From: Ignavibacteria bacterium
GTDB taxonomy: Bacteria > Bacteroidota > Ignavibacteria > Tepidaquicellales > Tepidaquicellaceae
Assembly: GCA_016710985.1 (NCBI GenBank)
Contig: JADJTX010000030.1
Location: forward strand, 1 to 64,000
Length of the DNA: 64,000 bases
Direction: 5' to 3'
The translations under genes were made by a program, and so were the position numbers. Under the pieces are notes generated by a model. The model saw only the letters and a list, made by a program, of their open reading frames with translations. It was not told the DNA's origin and did no database searches. Positions within the stretch are counted from its first letter, which is position 1, and the number at the start of each line of letters is the position of its first letter. Below are positions 53,395-63,052 of this stretch, one piece after another.

Positions 53395-55694
53395 AAGACT
53401 ACGATATCATACATCATGTGAGAGGCGAATCTCAATTCATTGATGACATAAATGTTCCTGACGGAACATTGTTTGCGTATGTCTTCTATTCTCCTTCAGC
53501 TCACGGAAAAATAAAGTCACTTGACCTCAGTATTGCAAACTCAATGAAAGGTGTCAAAAGTATTATAACATTTACTGATATCCCCGGTGAAAATCAGATC
53601 GGCGGGATAGTACCGGACGAACCGCTGCTTGCTGAAAATGAAGTTCACTTCATTGGAATGCCCGTTGCCATTGTTGTTGCCGAATCAAAATTCATTGCAA
53701 AGGAAGCTTCTAAAAACATTAAAATTGAAATTGAACCGCTTCCGGTAATTACCGATCCCCGTGAAGCATTTAAAAAAGGAGATTTAACAATTCCGCCGAG
53801 AATTTTCTCGAGGGGAGATACTGAAAATGCATGGAAAGATTGCGATGTAATAATTGAAGGAGATTGTGAATCCGGCGGACAGGAGCATCTGTATCTTGAA
53901 ACGCAGGGAGCTTTTGCATATCCGATGGAAGGAGGGTCTGTAAAAATTATTTCTTCGACACAGGGACCTACAGCGGTTCAGAAAGTTGCAGCGAGAATTT
54001 TAGGAGTTCCTATGAATAAGATTGAAGTTGAAGTTCTGCGGCTTGGTGGTGGCTTTGGCGGAAAAGAAGATCAGGCTTCCCCTTGGGCTGCGATGGCAGC
54101 TCTTGCAGCAGTTAAACTTAACCGGCCTGTAAAATTAATTCTTCCCCGTCATGAAGATATGATAATGACGGGTAAACGAAACCCTTATTCTTCAGATTTC
54201 AAAATTGGTCTGACTAAGGATGGAAAGATAATTGCTTTTGAAGCGACATACTATCAAAATTCCGGAGCATCAGCGGATCTTTCTCCGGCTATTCTTGACA
54301 GGACTCTTTTTCATTGCACTAATAGCTATTACATCCCGCATGTAAAAGCGACCGGCTACTGCTGCAGAACAAACCTGCCTCCGAATACGGCATTCAGAGG
54401 GTTCGGCGGACCTCAGGGAAAGTTTGTGATCGAATGCGCAATTTTTAAAGCTGCAGAAAAACTCGGAATAGATGCGTCTGTCATTCAGAAAAAGAATTTA
54501 TTGAAAGAAGGTGATGAGTTTCATTACGGTCAGAAAGCTCTGAACGTTCATACAGAAAATACCTGGAGTTTGGCTGAGGAGAAATTTCAAGCTGAAACAA
54601 TCCGGAAGAGAGTTAAGAAGTTCAATGATGAGAATAAGAATTTCAAAAAAGGTTTTGCGTTTATGCCGATTTGTTTTGGAATAGCATTCACAAATACCCG
54701 TATGAATCAGGCAAATGCACTTGTAAATATTTATTCAGATGGAAGCGTAAGCTACAGCACAGGGGCTGTCGAGATGGGTCAGGGAGTAAATGCAAAGATA
54801 AAGGAAGTTGTCTCAAGAGTATTTTCCGTTCCTCATGACCTGATAAAAACAGAACCTACAAACACAACCCGTTCGGCAAATACTTCTCCCACTGCCGCGA
54901 GTTCAGGAGCTGATCTGAATTGTAATGCTGTTTATAGTGCCTGTAATATTATTTTGGAGCGTTTAAAAAAATCTGCCTTAGAGGAGATCAGACAAAAAGA
55001 TATTGATAAGATCGAAATGAAAGACGGAGTAGTTTATTACAATAAAGAAAAAACGAATTTAAAGTGGCATGAATTGATTGAAACAACCTATTCCAAAAGA
55101 GTAAGCCTTTCGGCTCACGCACATTATGCAACACCCGGTATTCATTTCGACAGAGAAACCAATAAGGGAAATCCGTTTGCTTACCATGTCTACGGTACAG
55201 CAATCATCGAAGCAACTGTTGATTGCTTAAGAGGTACTTATAAAATTGATTCAGTCAGAGCCGTTCATGATTTTGGAAATTCTTTAAATCCGGTCATAGA
55301 TCTGGGTCAGGCAGAAGGTGCAATAATGCAGGGTATCGGTTGGATGACAATTGAAGAAATAATTTATAATAACGACGGTAAACTTCTTACTGATCTGCTG
55401 TCAACTTACAAAGTCCCTGACTTACATTTCGCCCCGAAAGAGATGGAAATTATTTTTCACGGCAAGCCCAACGCAGCAGGCATCTTCCAGTCAAAGGCAG
55501 TAGGCGAGCCGCCTCTGATGTACGGCATAGGAGCTTACTTTGCGATTTTGAATGCGGTTAAAGAATTCAATCCGGGAAAAGAATTCAAATTTTCAGCTCC
55601 AATTACTCCCGAAAAAGTTTTAATGAATTTGTATAAATCTTCTGAATCTGACAAATTGCCTTCAGCAAAAGGCAAACAGCTTGAAACTGCTTAA
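53391..55694 (+). CDS. xdhB: xanthine dehydrogenase-type molybdopterin-binding subunit
   Basis: 767 residues. IHHVRGESQFIDDINVPDGT is the N-terminal substrate-access domain; QEHLYLETQGAFAYP, VLRLGGGFGGKEDQASPWAA, TNLPPNTAFRGFGGPQGKF, and EMGQGVNAKIKEVVSRVF, then FQSKAVGEPPLMYGIGAYFA hold the molybdopterin-contacting and catalytic Glu (GEPP) residues of xanthine oxidoreductases. It overlaps xdhA by 4 bp and is followed by xdhC 9 bp later. Confidence 0.92.
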   Translation: MKDYDIIHHVRGESQFIDDINVPDGTLFAYVFYSPSAHGKIKSLDLSIANSMKGVKSIITFTDIPGENQIGGIVPDEPLLAENEVHFIGMPVAIVVAESKFIAKEASKNIKIEIEPLPVITDPREAFKKGDLTIPPRIFSRGDTENAWKDCDVIIEGDCESGGQEHLYLETQGAFAYPMEGGSVKIISSTQGPTAVQKVAARILGVPMNKIEVEVLRLGGGFGGKEDQASPWAAMAALAAVKLNRPVKLILPRHEDMIMTGKRNPYSSDFKIGLTKDGKIIAFEATYYQNSGASADLSPAILDRTLFHCTNSYYIPHVKATGYCCRTNLPPNTAFRGFGGPQGKFVIECAIFKAAEKLGIDASVIQKKNLLKEGDEFHYGQKALNVHTENTWSLAEEKFQAETIRKRVKKFNDENKNFKKGFAFMPICFGIAFTNTRMNQANALVNIYSDGSVSYSTGAVEMGQGVNAKIKEVVSRVFSVPHDLIKTEPTNTTRSANTSPTAASSGADLNCNAVYSACNIILERLKKSALEEIRQKDIDKIEMKDGVVYYNKEKTNLKWHELIETTYSKRVSLSAHAHYATPGIHFDRETNKGNPFAYHVYGTAIIEATVDCLRGTYKIDSVRAVHDFGNSLNPVIDLGQAEGAIMQGIGWMTIEEIIYNNDGKLLTDLLSTYKVPDLHFAPKEMEIIFHGKPNAAGIFQSKAVGEPPLMYGIGAYFAILNAVKEFNPGKEFKFSAPITPEKVLMNLYKSSESDKLPSAKGKQLETA

Positions 55695-55703
55695 TATATT
55701 TTT

Positions 55704-56666
55704 ATGAAAGAAATTCATCTCTGGAATTTTATTCATACGCATATTACTAATAACCATTCCATCCTCCTCATTACTGTAATTGAAAATACAAAGGGATCAC
55801 CGGGAAAGCAGGGATTTAAAATGGCTGTGTCTTCAAACGGTGATTCGGTTGGCTCCATTGGCGGTGGTGTAATGGAATATAATGCCGCCAAAGAATGCAA
55901 CCATTTACTTGAAAATAAAATATACATTAACAGGATCGAAACACTTCATCACAATAAAAATACATCGGTAAAAAGTTCGGGTTTAATATGTTCCGGGTCG
56001 CAGACTAATTTCACAACCGTATTAAGCAAAAAGGATACTGATACAGTTTTGAATATTTTAAATGCTATGACAAACTTAAAGCCCGGGAAAATAATTTTCA
56101 ATCAAAAAGGAATAATTTTTAAATCTTCAGCAAAGAAGTTACCGGATTTTAACTATGTATTTAAAAATGAAAGAGACTGGAAGTTTGAACAGGCAACGGG
56201 TAAAGAAAAAATTGTTTATTTAATCGGAGGAGGTCACGTTGGATTGGCTCTCAGTAAGGTATTGTCTCTACTGGATTTTTATGTGATCGTTTATGACAAC
56301 CGTGATGATCTAAGAACATTTAAGGAAAATAATTATGCCGATAAAAAGATAGCCGGCGCTTATAAAGACCTGGGGAAAATTATTGAACCGGATTCATATG
56401 TTGTAATCGTGACAACGGGTTTTGAATCTGACAAAGAAGCGCTCAAACAGGTAATAAATAAAAATGTAAAATATATCGGCTTAATGGGTACGAAAGCTAA
56501 GATAAAAAAAATTTTTGCAGAAGCGTTAAAAGATGGCGTAAGGAAAGAGCAATTGAAAACAATTCACGCACCGGTAGGAATAAATATCAACAGTGACACA
56601 CCGGAAGAGATCGCAGTTAGTATTGCTGCTGAGATTATCCGGGAAAAAAATAATAGCCTGCTTTAA
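55704..56666 (+). CDS. xdhC: molybdenum cofactor insertion protein, XdhC/CoxI family
   Basis: 320 residues. N-terminal XdhC domain (VIENTKGSPGKQGFKMAVSS, GSIGGGVMEYNAAKE) and C-terminal Rossmann domain (IVYLIGGGHVGLALSKVLSL, YIGLMGTKAKIKKIFAEALK, IHAPVGININSDTPEEIAVS). XdhC sulfurates and inserts the molybdenum cofactor into XdhB. The three genes form a complete minimal xdh operon. Confidence 0.9.
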   Translation: MKEIHLWNFIHTHITNNHSILLITVIENTKGSPGKQGFKMAVSSNGDSVGSIGGGVMEYNAAKECNHLLENKIYINRIETLHHNKNTSVKSSGLICSGSQTNFTTVLSKKDTDTVLNILNAMTNLKPGKIIFNQKGIIFKSSAKKLPDFNYVFKNERDWKFEQATGKEKIVYLIGGGHVGLALSKVLSLLDFYVIVYDNRDDLRTFKENNYADKKIAGAYKDLGKIIEPDSYVVIVTTGFESDKEALKQVINKNVKYIGLMGTKAKIKKIFAEALKDGVRKEQLKTIHAPVGININSDTPEEIAVSIAAEIIREKNNSLL

Positions 56667-56682
56667 AAATTATCCATGGATC

Positions 56683-57540
56683 TTATACGAGACCGTGCTT
56701 TAATGTGAATTCCTCAACTAATATTTTATGTCTTTTGCTTAAATGATTCAGAGTTGACTTCAACGCTCTCTTAACTGTTAAATCAACATCACCCGTGAAG
56801 TTTTTTAAAACATCAAACGCTTCACCGGGATATTTATTCCCAAAGCTGTTATTGAATGACATTATGACATTCCATCTCACGTTTTCATCACGGATCTTGC
56901 TCCATTTTTTCAGCTGTCGGATTGTTTCCTTTGGATATTTATTTCCGAAATATGAACCGAGAATGAAAGGTCCTAAATTTTTCCTGACATATTTTGAGCT
57001 GTCAAAAAGGAGAGGTTCAAATATCGAAAAGGCTTTGTGTAAATGTTCCTTTTCCCTTAATGACAGTGCTGAGAAAACAACCGCTCTCCTTACGTTTTCA
57101 GAGTGATGCTTTGTCCACTTCATAACATCATTGTAAAACTCTGGATTATGATACAGGGTATCCGCGAATGCGTTTGCTGCGTATTCCCTGACCTCCCAGT
57201 TAGGATCACCGGCAATCTTTAAGAGTGCTTCTTTAACTTTCTCTTTATTAAATTTATATCCTCTCCAGATCAGAGAAACTCCGATCTCTTTTGAGACATC
57301 TTCCTTTCTGCTGCAGTAAAAGCTTCCCGCGATGAAAAAATCTTTTTCCCTGTCACCGGACGTATCTATAATGTGTTTTACAATTTCCCTGATAACAAAT
57401 CTTTTGTCTTTTGTTTTAGGTGTTCCGGCATGAGAGGTTTTAATTTTTTCAAGAATGGAAACTATTTCTGAATATTCATTTGAATTAATCGCCGATAATA
57501 TTTCTTTTTTGCTTTTATTATTAAGAAGTGAGTCTTTCAT
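56683..57540 (-). CDS. HEAT-repeat protein of the DNA-alkylation-repeat type
   Basis: About 285 residues from ATG 57540 (MKDSLLNNKSKKEILSAINS); an upstream start at 57591 would add a poorly conserved stretch. It is built of HEAT repeats (WEVREYAANAFADTLYHNPE, SENVRRAVVFSALSLREKEH, VRKNLGPFILGSYFGNKYPK, ENVRWNVIMSFNNSFGNKYP). The DPNWEVRE segment has the D-x-W-x-R spelling of AlkC/AlkD-type glycosylases, but other HEAT proteins also share it. A DNA-repair role is possible, not shown. Confidence 0.6.
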   Translation of the reverse strand: MKDSLLNNKSKKEILSAINSNEYSEIVSILEKIKTSHAGTPKTKDKRFVIREIVKHIIDTSGDREKDFFIAGSFYCSRKEDVSKEIGVSLIWRGYKFNKEKVKEALLKIAGDPNWEVREYAANAFADTLYHNPEFYNDVMKWTKHHSENVRRAVVFSALSLREKEHLHKAFSIFEPLLFDSSKYVRKNLGPFILGSYFGNKYPKETIRQLKKWSKIRDENVRWNVIMSFNNSFGNKYPGEAFDVLKNFTGDVDLTVKRALKSTLNHLSKRHKILVEEFTLKHGLV

Positions 57541-57643
57541 ATTTAAAAACTTTATTTTATTCTTGTTTAAATTAATATTTTTAAAAAACAAAGAGTATTG
57601 AAATAAATATGTAATTAGTTTAAGTTTAAAAAAAGGGGAATTT

Positions 57644-59155
57644 ATGAAAAACTATATTTTTAAGATCTTTCTAAGGAGCTTTACAATCACATCGCTTATT
57701 TTCATAACTGCATCGTTTTGCAATTCACAAATATTTCCATGGAGTCAGGTTAAGAACATCACAACAGGGCATGTTGATAAAAATCCGGGTTTTGGTACGA
57801 AGCAGGAGGAATTCGGAGCTCTTTTTGACTGGGAGTTTTTAGTCTTTGAAAGACATAACGGGTCATCTTCAGACATTTGCGTACTGAAGATTGATAACGA
57901 AGGTCCTTCGGATTCTGTGGTTTATTTAACAAATGATTTATTCCTAGACAGAAATCCTTCAATATCATATGATGAGGGTGCGATATTCATTCAAACAGTA
58001 ATCAGCAATTCTCTTGCCTTGTGGGAAACTAACAGAAACGGAAGATGGGATGTTTACGCTTCATACTACAATATTAATACCGGCTGGCAAAATCCTTTTC
58101 CTGTAGATACTTCATCTTACAATAAATCCCATCCCAGATCAGTTAATATCGGTAATTCAAATTTTGCATTAGTGTATGAAAGGGATAATGACATAATTTT
58201 TAAAATTCTAAATGCACAGACTCAAACCATAAGTTATGATTCTAATCTTACAATTACAGACAGTTTAAATTGTTTAAATCCTTTCATTTCAAAAAGAAAC
58301 AGCATCTATGTCAGCTATGAAAAAGTAAAACCGGATAACGAAAAACAAATTGACTTCCGCAGATCACCGGCTCTTCCTAACTGGACTGCACCTGACACAA
58401 TTGCTTTCCTTGGCAACAATATAAATTCGGGATTTGTCGGATCATTTAATGATCCTATAAATATTTTCAGTTCAGACAGACTCGGGAATTATAATATTTA
58501 CGGTACATCCTTCAATTCTTTCGAATCACAAAAGCCTGTTGTAATCAATGAAAGTTCGGAAAATACAAACTACGAGTCATATTTATCACCTATTGTTACC
58601 GATGGAGGATTCTATAACCACGCGAATGCTTACATAAAAAAGACAGATTCAGTTAAAATAATATTTTCTGATTATGCACTTCCGCGGGACAGTTCCGTTG
58701 TATCGGATTCTTCAGCACATGTATCCCTGACAATGAACCGTGGTCTGAAGAGCGGGCAGTTCGATGCAGTCGTTTGGGTTGTATTTAACAAAGACAGTCT
58801 TACCTTCACAAATTTATGCGCCAGATCAGTCTTAATAATTATATCTGATATAAAACAAATTTCATCTGAAGTTCCGTCTTCTTTCATGTTATATCAGAAT
58901 TTTCCAAACCCATTTAATCCAATGACAAAAATTAAATTTGATATTCCTCAAACGAAAGGAAATACTGGGGAAAATATCAGATTAATTATATATGATCAGC
59001 TTGGAAAGGAAATAGAAAGATTAGTTGATAATAATCTTAATTATGGGAGCTATGAAGTCAGCTGGTATGCCGGAAAATATTCAAGCGGAATGTATTTCTA
59101 CAAGCTTATCTCTGATGATTTTTCTTTTACAAAAAAAATGCTTTTACTAAAGTAA
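57644..59155 (+). CDS. secreted beta-propeller-like protein with T9SS sorting domain
   Basis: 503 residues with a signal peptide (about residues 1-28), a long beta-rich middle with repeated blocks (DRNPSISYDEGAIFIQTVI, LNCLNPFISKRNSIYVSYEK, INIFSSDRLGNYNIYGTSF) resembling a TolB/WD-like propeller, and a type A C-terminal sorting domain: SSFMLYQNFPNPFNPMTKIK, IYDQLGKEIERLV, SSGMYFYKLISDDFSFTKKM. The CTD directs export by the type IX system and cell-surface release. It is the main taxonomic marker in the window. Confidence 0.85.
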   Translation: MKNYIFKIFLRSFTITSLIFITASFCNSQIFPWSQVKNITTGHVDKNPGFGTKQEEFGALFDWEFLVFERHNGSSSDICVLKIDNEGPSDSVVYLTNDLFLDRNPSISYDEGAIFIQTVISNSLALWETNRNGRWDVYASYYNINTGWQNPFPVDTSSYNKSHPRSVNIGNSNFALVYERDNDIIFKILNAQTQTISYDSNLTITDSLNCLNPFISKRNSIYVSYEKVKPDNEKQIDFRRSPALPNWTAPDTIAFLGNNINSGFVGSFNDPINIFSSDRLGNYNIYGTSFNSFESQKPVVINESSENTNYESYLSPIVTDGGFYNHANAYIKKTDSVKIIFSDYALPRDSSVVSDSSAHVSLTMNRGLKSGQFDAVVWVVFNKDSLTFTNLCARSVLIIISDIKQISSEVPSSFMLYQNFPNPFNPMTKIKFDIPQTKGNTGENIRLIIYDQLGKEIERLVDNNLNYGSYEVSWYAGKYSSGMYFYKLISDDFSFTKKMLLLK

Positions 59156-59186
59156 ATTTAGAATTACAAATCTGATTTATAAATCT

Positions 59187-59194
59187 TATATTTG
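59187..59194 (+). promoter_or_regulatory. TAnnTTTG-type promoter of nuoJ
   Basis: TATATTTG at 59187-59194, 26 bp before the nuoJ ATG, fits the -7 element of the Bacteroidota sigma-70 promoter. A -33 TTG-like element is not obvious. Confidence 0.5.
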
Positions 59195-59219
59195 TAGCAC
59201 TTTCGAAACAAAAATATTT

Positions 59220-59738
59220 ATGAAATTAGATCTGGAATCTTTTCTATTCTTTTCACTGGCGATATTATCCGTAGGTTCTGCCATAATGATGATCACAAGA
59301 AGAAATCCCATTACAAGTGCTTTATTTCTCATCTTAAATTTCTTTACAGTATCAGGGCTTTACCTGCTTTTGAAGGCTCAATTCATTGCCATTATACAGG
59401 TACTGGTTTATATGGGAGCGATAATGGTTTTATTCTTATTCGTAATAATGCTGTTAAATCTTCAGAACGAGAAAAATCTGAAGGAAAAACATACTTATAA
59501 GAAAATGACCGCAGTACTGCTTTCAATCTTTTTGTTTTGCCTTCTGGGTTTTACTTTGTATTTCGGTTTTGCAGGTAAATTTAAAACCATTTCGGACAAA
59601 GCTGAACAATTCGGAAAAGCAGAATATCTCGGAGCCGAGCTTTTTACAAATTACTCGTTTCCTTTCGAACTCGCTTCATTTTTATTGTTAGCTGCCATAG
59701 TAGGTGCAGTAGTGCTGGCTAAGAAAAAGTTCGACTGA
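59220..59738 (+). CDS. nuoJ: NADH-quinone oxidoreductase subunit J, isolated from its operon
   Basis: 172 residues with five membrane segments. SAIMMITRRNPITSALFLIL, NFFTVSGLYLLLKAQFIAII and VYMGAIMVLFLFVIMLLNLQ are the conserved subunit J segments. Complex I genes normally form one long operon; here nuoJ has its own promoter-like site and is followed 2 bp later by the convergent serS. The other nuo genes must lie elsewhere. Confidence 0.9.
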   Translation: MKLDLESFLFFSLAILSVGSAIMMITRRNPITSALFLILNFFTVSGLYLLLKAQFIAIIQVLVYMGAIMVLFLFVIMLLNLQNEKNLKEKHTYKKMTAVLLSIFLFCLLGFTLYFGFAGKFKTISDKAEQFGKAEYLGAELFTNYSFPFELASFLLLAAIVGAVVLAKKKFD

Positions 59739-59740
59739 TA

Positions 59741-61015
59741 TCAGATCACATCAAATCCCGCATACTTTCTCAATACCTCCGGGACAATTATGTTTCCGTC
59801 TTTCGTCTGATTTGTTTCCAGCAATGAGACCATTAATCTTGAAGTAGCAAGGCCTGATCCGTTTAAAATATGAACCAGCTCTGTTTTAGTTTTATTATTC
59901 TCAAGTATTTTCTTATATCTCACCATTGCTCTTCTTGACTGAAAATCTGTGCAGTTGCTGACGGAAGAAGCTTCAAGCCATTTGTCCTCTGCATAAGACC
60001 ATACTTCTATGTCATAACATTTGGAGGCCGCAAAGCCAATATCTGCCGTACACAGTTCGATCACTCTGTAATAAAGACTTAATTTTTCCAGAATGCCGCA
60101 TGCATGAAGCAGCATATTTTCCATTTGGTCATACGATTCTTCGGGCTGACAAAAATTAATCAATTCAACTTTGTTAAACTGATGTACACGCAAAAATCCT
60201 TTTGTATCCTTCCCGTAGCTGCCTGCTTCCCTTCTGAAACAATTTGTGTATCCGCAATACTTTATCGGAAGCTCTTCCTGCTTTAAGATCTCGTCACGGT
60301 GAATGTTCAATATAGAAACTTCAGCAGTAGGAATTGCATAAAGATCATCTTTTTCAAAATGATACATGTCTTCTTCGAATTTCGGAATTTTTTCGGCAGC
60401 TTCCATTGAAGTTCTGCTTACAAGCAAAGGCGTCATAACTTCCCTGTATCCGTTCTTTCCCTGCTCATCAAGCATGAAATTTATCAGAGCTCTCTCAAGC
60501 TGCGCTCCTTTGCCTTTATACAAAGGGAAGCCACTGCCGGATATTTTTGTCCCTCTTTCAAAATCAAGTATATCGAGTGTCTTGCCCAACTGTACATGAT
60601 CTTTTACTTTGAAGTCAAAGCTTTTTTTATCACCCCATTTTTTAAATTCAACATTATCTTTTTCTGATTTACCAAATGGCACTGAATCGTGAGGAAGATT
60701 CGGGATGAATCTCATTAACACATCAATATCATCATCATATTTTCTCAGTTCTTCGTCAAGCTCTTTGATATCATCTGAGACTTTTTTCATCTCAGAAATT
60801 TTCTCTGCCGCATCCTCTTTGCTTTTTTTCATAACGGCAATTTCATCTGAAACTTTATTTCTCGTTTCCTTCAATCCTTCTGATCTGTGAATAACTCCAA
60901 GGCGGTTTTTATCAAGCTCCAGAATTTTGTCAATTACGGAAATATCTTCATTTCTCAGTTTTAATTTATCTTTTACAAGATCAGGATTTTCTCTGATTAA
61001 TTTTATGTCCAGCAT
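59741..61015 (-). CDS. serS: seryl-tRNA synthetase
   Basis: Class II aaRS of 424 residues: N-terminal antiparallel coiled coil (about residues 30-100) and catalytic core with GKGAQLERALINFMLDEQGK (motif 1 region), RREAGSYGKDTKGFLRVHQF (motif 2) and LNGSGLATSRLMVSLLET (motif 3). Charges tRNA-Ser, including the UGA isoacceptor at 6.1 kb. Convergent with nuoJ; only two bases separate the stops. Confidence 0.96.
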   Translation of the reverse strand: MLDIKLIRENPDLVKDKLKLRNEDISVIDKILELDKNRLGVIHRSEGLKETRNKVSDEIAVMKKSKEDAAEKISEMKKVSDDIKELDEELRKYDDDIDVLMRFIPNLPHDSVPFGKSEKDNVEFKKWGDKKSFDFKVKDHVQLGKTLDILDFERGTKISGSGFPLYKGKGAQLERALINFMLDEQGKNGYREVMTPLLVSRTSMEAAEKIPKFEEDMYHFEKDDLYAIPTAEVSILNIHRDEILKQEELPIKYCGYTNCFRREAGSYGKDTKGFLRVHQFNKVELINFCQPEESYDQMENMLLHACGILEKLSLYYRVIELCTADIGFAASKCYDIEVWSYAEDKWLEASSVSNCTDFQSRRAMVRYKKILENNKTKTELVHILNGSGLATSRLMVSLLETNQTKDGNIIVPEVLRKYAGFDVI

Positions 61016-61072
61016 TTATAAATTTTTATAATTTTTTATTTCGGTATTTATTTAAAATTTCAATTTCCTTAT

Positions 61073-61966
61073 TTAATAACCCAGTTGAACTTTCAGCAAT
61101 CTTAAACCTTCCAGTGAATCCATTGGCTTAAAACCAAGTTCGGATTCCATCTTTAAAATAATTAGCCCTGATTTTAACGGTCTCGGAGCAGGCTGGTTCA
61201 GGCTCGCTGTAGTGATAGGTAACACAAGCTCTTTCTTCAGCTTAAAGACTTCACACATCTTCATTGCAAATTCATATCGAGAAAGTATATCCGCCCCGGC
61301 AATATTGTAAATTCCTGTACAGTCTTTTTCTATGAGCTTCAAAGTCCCGAATGCAAGATCATCAATCATTGTCACGTTGCTGATCTGATCAGTAACGATG
61401 TTTACCGGTCTGTTATTTTTTAATTCCTCGAGCATCCATAAGGCAAAGTTTGGTTTGACATTATTGCCGATCCCGTACAGTACGAGAGTTCTGATCACTG
61501 TGAACTTTATGTCACTTGTTATCAATGCATTCTCAGCCGCGAGCTTTTCCCTTCCGTAAAAAGATATTGGATTCGGAACGGATTCTTCACTGTAAGGTCC
61601 TGACTTTCCGTCAAAAATATAATCAGAAGAGAAATGTACGATCTTTGAATTGACTCTTCTTGCTGCTATTATAAGATTCTTTACGCCGTCAACATTAATT
61701 TTCCAGGAAAGCTCTCTTTCTGTTTCACATTTATCCACATTTGTAAAAGCAGCGCAGTTAATTATAATATCCGGCTCGTAAAATTCAACAACCTTCTTAA
61801 CATCATCCTTTAATGTAATATCCATGGTCTTGTACGGGAATCCATAATCAAGATAACTCTTCTCTTCCGCAGATGTCTGAATTATTTCAAAATCACTTTC
61901 TCTTGAAAAGACAGAAGTAATTGCCTGCCCGAGTAAACCATTAGCCCCTGCTATAAGTATTTTCAA
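61073..61966 (-). CDS. dTDP-4-dehydrorhamnose reductase-like (RmlD family)
   Basis: 297 residues. MKILIAGANGLLGQAITSVF is the GxxGxLG cofactor loop, IINCAAFTNVDKCETERELS the conserved NxAAxTxVDxxE motif, HFSSDYIFDGKSGPYSEES and YGREKLAAENAL the catalytic Ser/Tyr/Lys. It reduces a dTDP-4-keto sugar to dTDP-rhamnose in the family prototype. No rmlABC genes are adjacent, so the sugar is unconfirmed. Confidence 0.78.
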   Translation of the reverse strand: MKILIAGANGLLGQAITSVFSRESDFEIIQTSAEEKSYLDYGFPYKTMDITLKDDVKKVVEFYEPDIIINCAAFTNVDKCETERELSWKINVDGVKNLIIAARRVNSKIVHFSSDYIFDGKSGPYSEESVPNPISFYGREKLAAENALITSDIKFTVIRTLVLYGIGNNVKPNFALWMLEELKNNRPVNIVTDQISNVTMIDDLAFGTLKLIEKDCTGIYNIAGADILSRYEFAMKMCEVFKLKKELVLPITTASLNQPAPRPLKSGLIILKMESELGFKPMDSLEGLRLLKVQLGY

Positions 61967-61974
61967 TTTTATTT

Positions 61975-62105
61975 GTTGTTGTTAAGTTCGTTAAGTTCAT
62001 TAAGTTCGTTAAGTTCATTAAGTTCGTTAAGTTCATTAAGTTCGTTAAGTTCATTACTCACTTAACGAACCTTACGAACTTAAAGAACTTACGAACTTAC
62101 GAACT
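61975..62105. repeat. GTTAAGTTCATTAAGTTC tandem array with complementary tail
   Basis: Eight near-copies of GTTAAGTTCRTTAA are followed by CACTTAACGAACCTTACGAACTTAAAGAACTT units, so the right end is the complement of the left and the whole spacer can fold. It separates two same-direction genes. The word resembles the array at 5023-5158 (AAGTTCTTTAAGTT). Confidence 0.8.
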
Positions 62106-63041
62106 TCATTTCAGCTTATACAGTTCGTCAATTCCTGCCAGTGAGGCGTTCAGAGATGCCATTCTGTTTGCATAGTGTATGCTTTTCTTAAAATCTTTGT
62201 TGCGTGAATAATCTATTGTAAAAGAAGAAGCGAATACGTCGCCGCAGCCGGTTGAATCAACGAAATGAGGATTTTCAATGGCGGAAATTTCTGTATGATC
62301 AAGATCATAAAATTTTTCGGTTCCGTATGTTTTTTCTTTTTTAGTAAAACCTGTAACCCCGTCAATGCCTCTTGTGACAATCAGGCCTTTTACATCATAA
62401 CTCCTGTTAAAAAGTACTTCCTCTGCTATTTTGTATTCAGTAAGTTTTTCCCTGCTTAAGGTGGCAATTTCAAATTCATTCATCTGTACAGTATCGGAAT
62501 TAGTGCACCATTCATACCAGTTATCCACATGCGTATGAACTCTGCTGCCATCCTGTTTTGTCAGCATTACAACATTATGTATGTCTATGTGCATGAAACC
62601 GCCGAAATTTTTTCTTATGTTTTTCAAAGTATCAATTGTAATGTCAATGCCGGATATCATATTCACTAAAATTGCATCAGCCATTTTCAAAAAATTTTCA
62701 CACTGTCTGTAATCGAGTGTATATGTCGGTTCTGAAGATGTTTCTACACGCGCACTTTTATCTTTGTTGTAAAGATTGTAATGTAAAAAAACTTTTCTTG
62801 TAGGATGCTTAACTTTATTAACTCCATAGATTTTTATATTAGGATATTTTTTGAATATGTTGATAATATTATCAAACTCATCATCCCCAACATTCATAAC
62901 CGGAATTATGTTATCAGAGTCTTTTGATAACACTGCCATACTGATCACAGAGTACAATATTCCGCCGTAGCTGTGAATGACTTCGCCGTTGGCTTTATGT
63001 ATTACATCTACACAGGGTTCACCGATTACGATATAGTTCAT
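62106..63041 (-). CDS. PfkB-family sugar kinase
   Basis: 311 residues. Starts MNYIVIGEPCVDVIHKANGE (the GExxxD N-terminal glycine motif), then VHTHVDNWYEWC and DTVQMNEFEIATLSREKL (nucleotide contacts), LIVTRGIDGVTGF and the C-terminal signature PHFVDSTGCGDVFASSFTID with the catalytic Asp of GxGD. Sugar not identifiable. Confidence 0.82.
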   Translation of the reverse strand: MNYIVIGEPCVDVIHKANGEVIHSYGGILYSVISMAVLSKDSDNIIPVMNVGDDEFDNIINIFKKYPNIKIYGVNKVKHPTRKVFLHYNLYNKDKSARVETSSEPTYTLDYRQCENFLKMADAILVNMISGIDITIDTLKNIRKNFGGFMHIDIHNVVMLTKQDGSRVHTHVDNWYEWCTNSDTVQMNEFEIATLSREKLTEYKIAEEVLFNRSYDVKGLIVTRGIDGVTGFTKKEKTYGTEKFYDLDHTEISAIENPHFVDSTGCGDVFASSFTIDYSRNKDFKKSIHYANRMASLNASLAGIDELYKLK

Positions 63042-63052
63042 TATGCTTCGAT

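Noticed and set aside
57759..57968. Minus-strand frame inside the T9SS cargo gene
   Set aside because: Shadow of the real plus-strand gene with signal peptide and sorting domain.
61725..62535. DnaA-box-like words TTATCCACA near 61731 and 62521 as a replication origin
   Set aside because: Both lie inside coding sequence, are isolated, and there is no dnaA or AT-rich unwinding element alongside.
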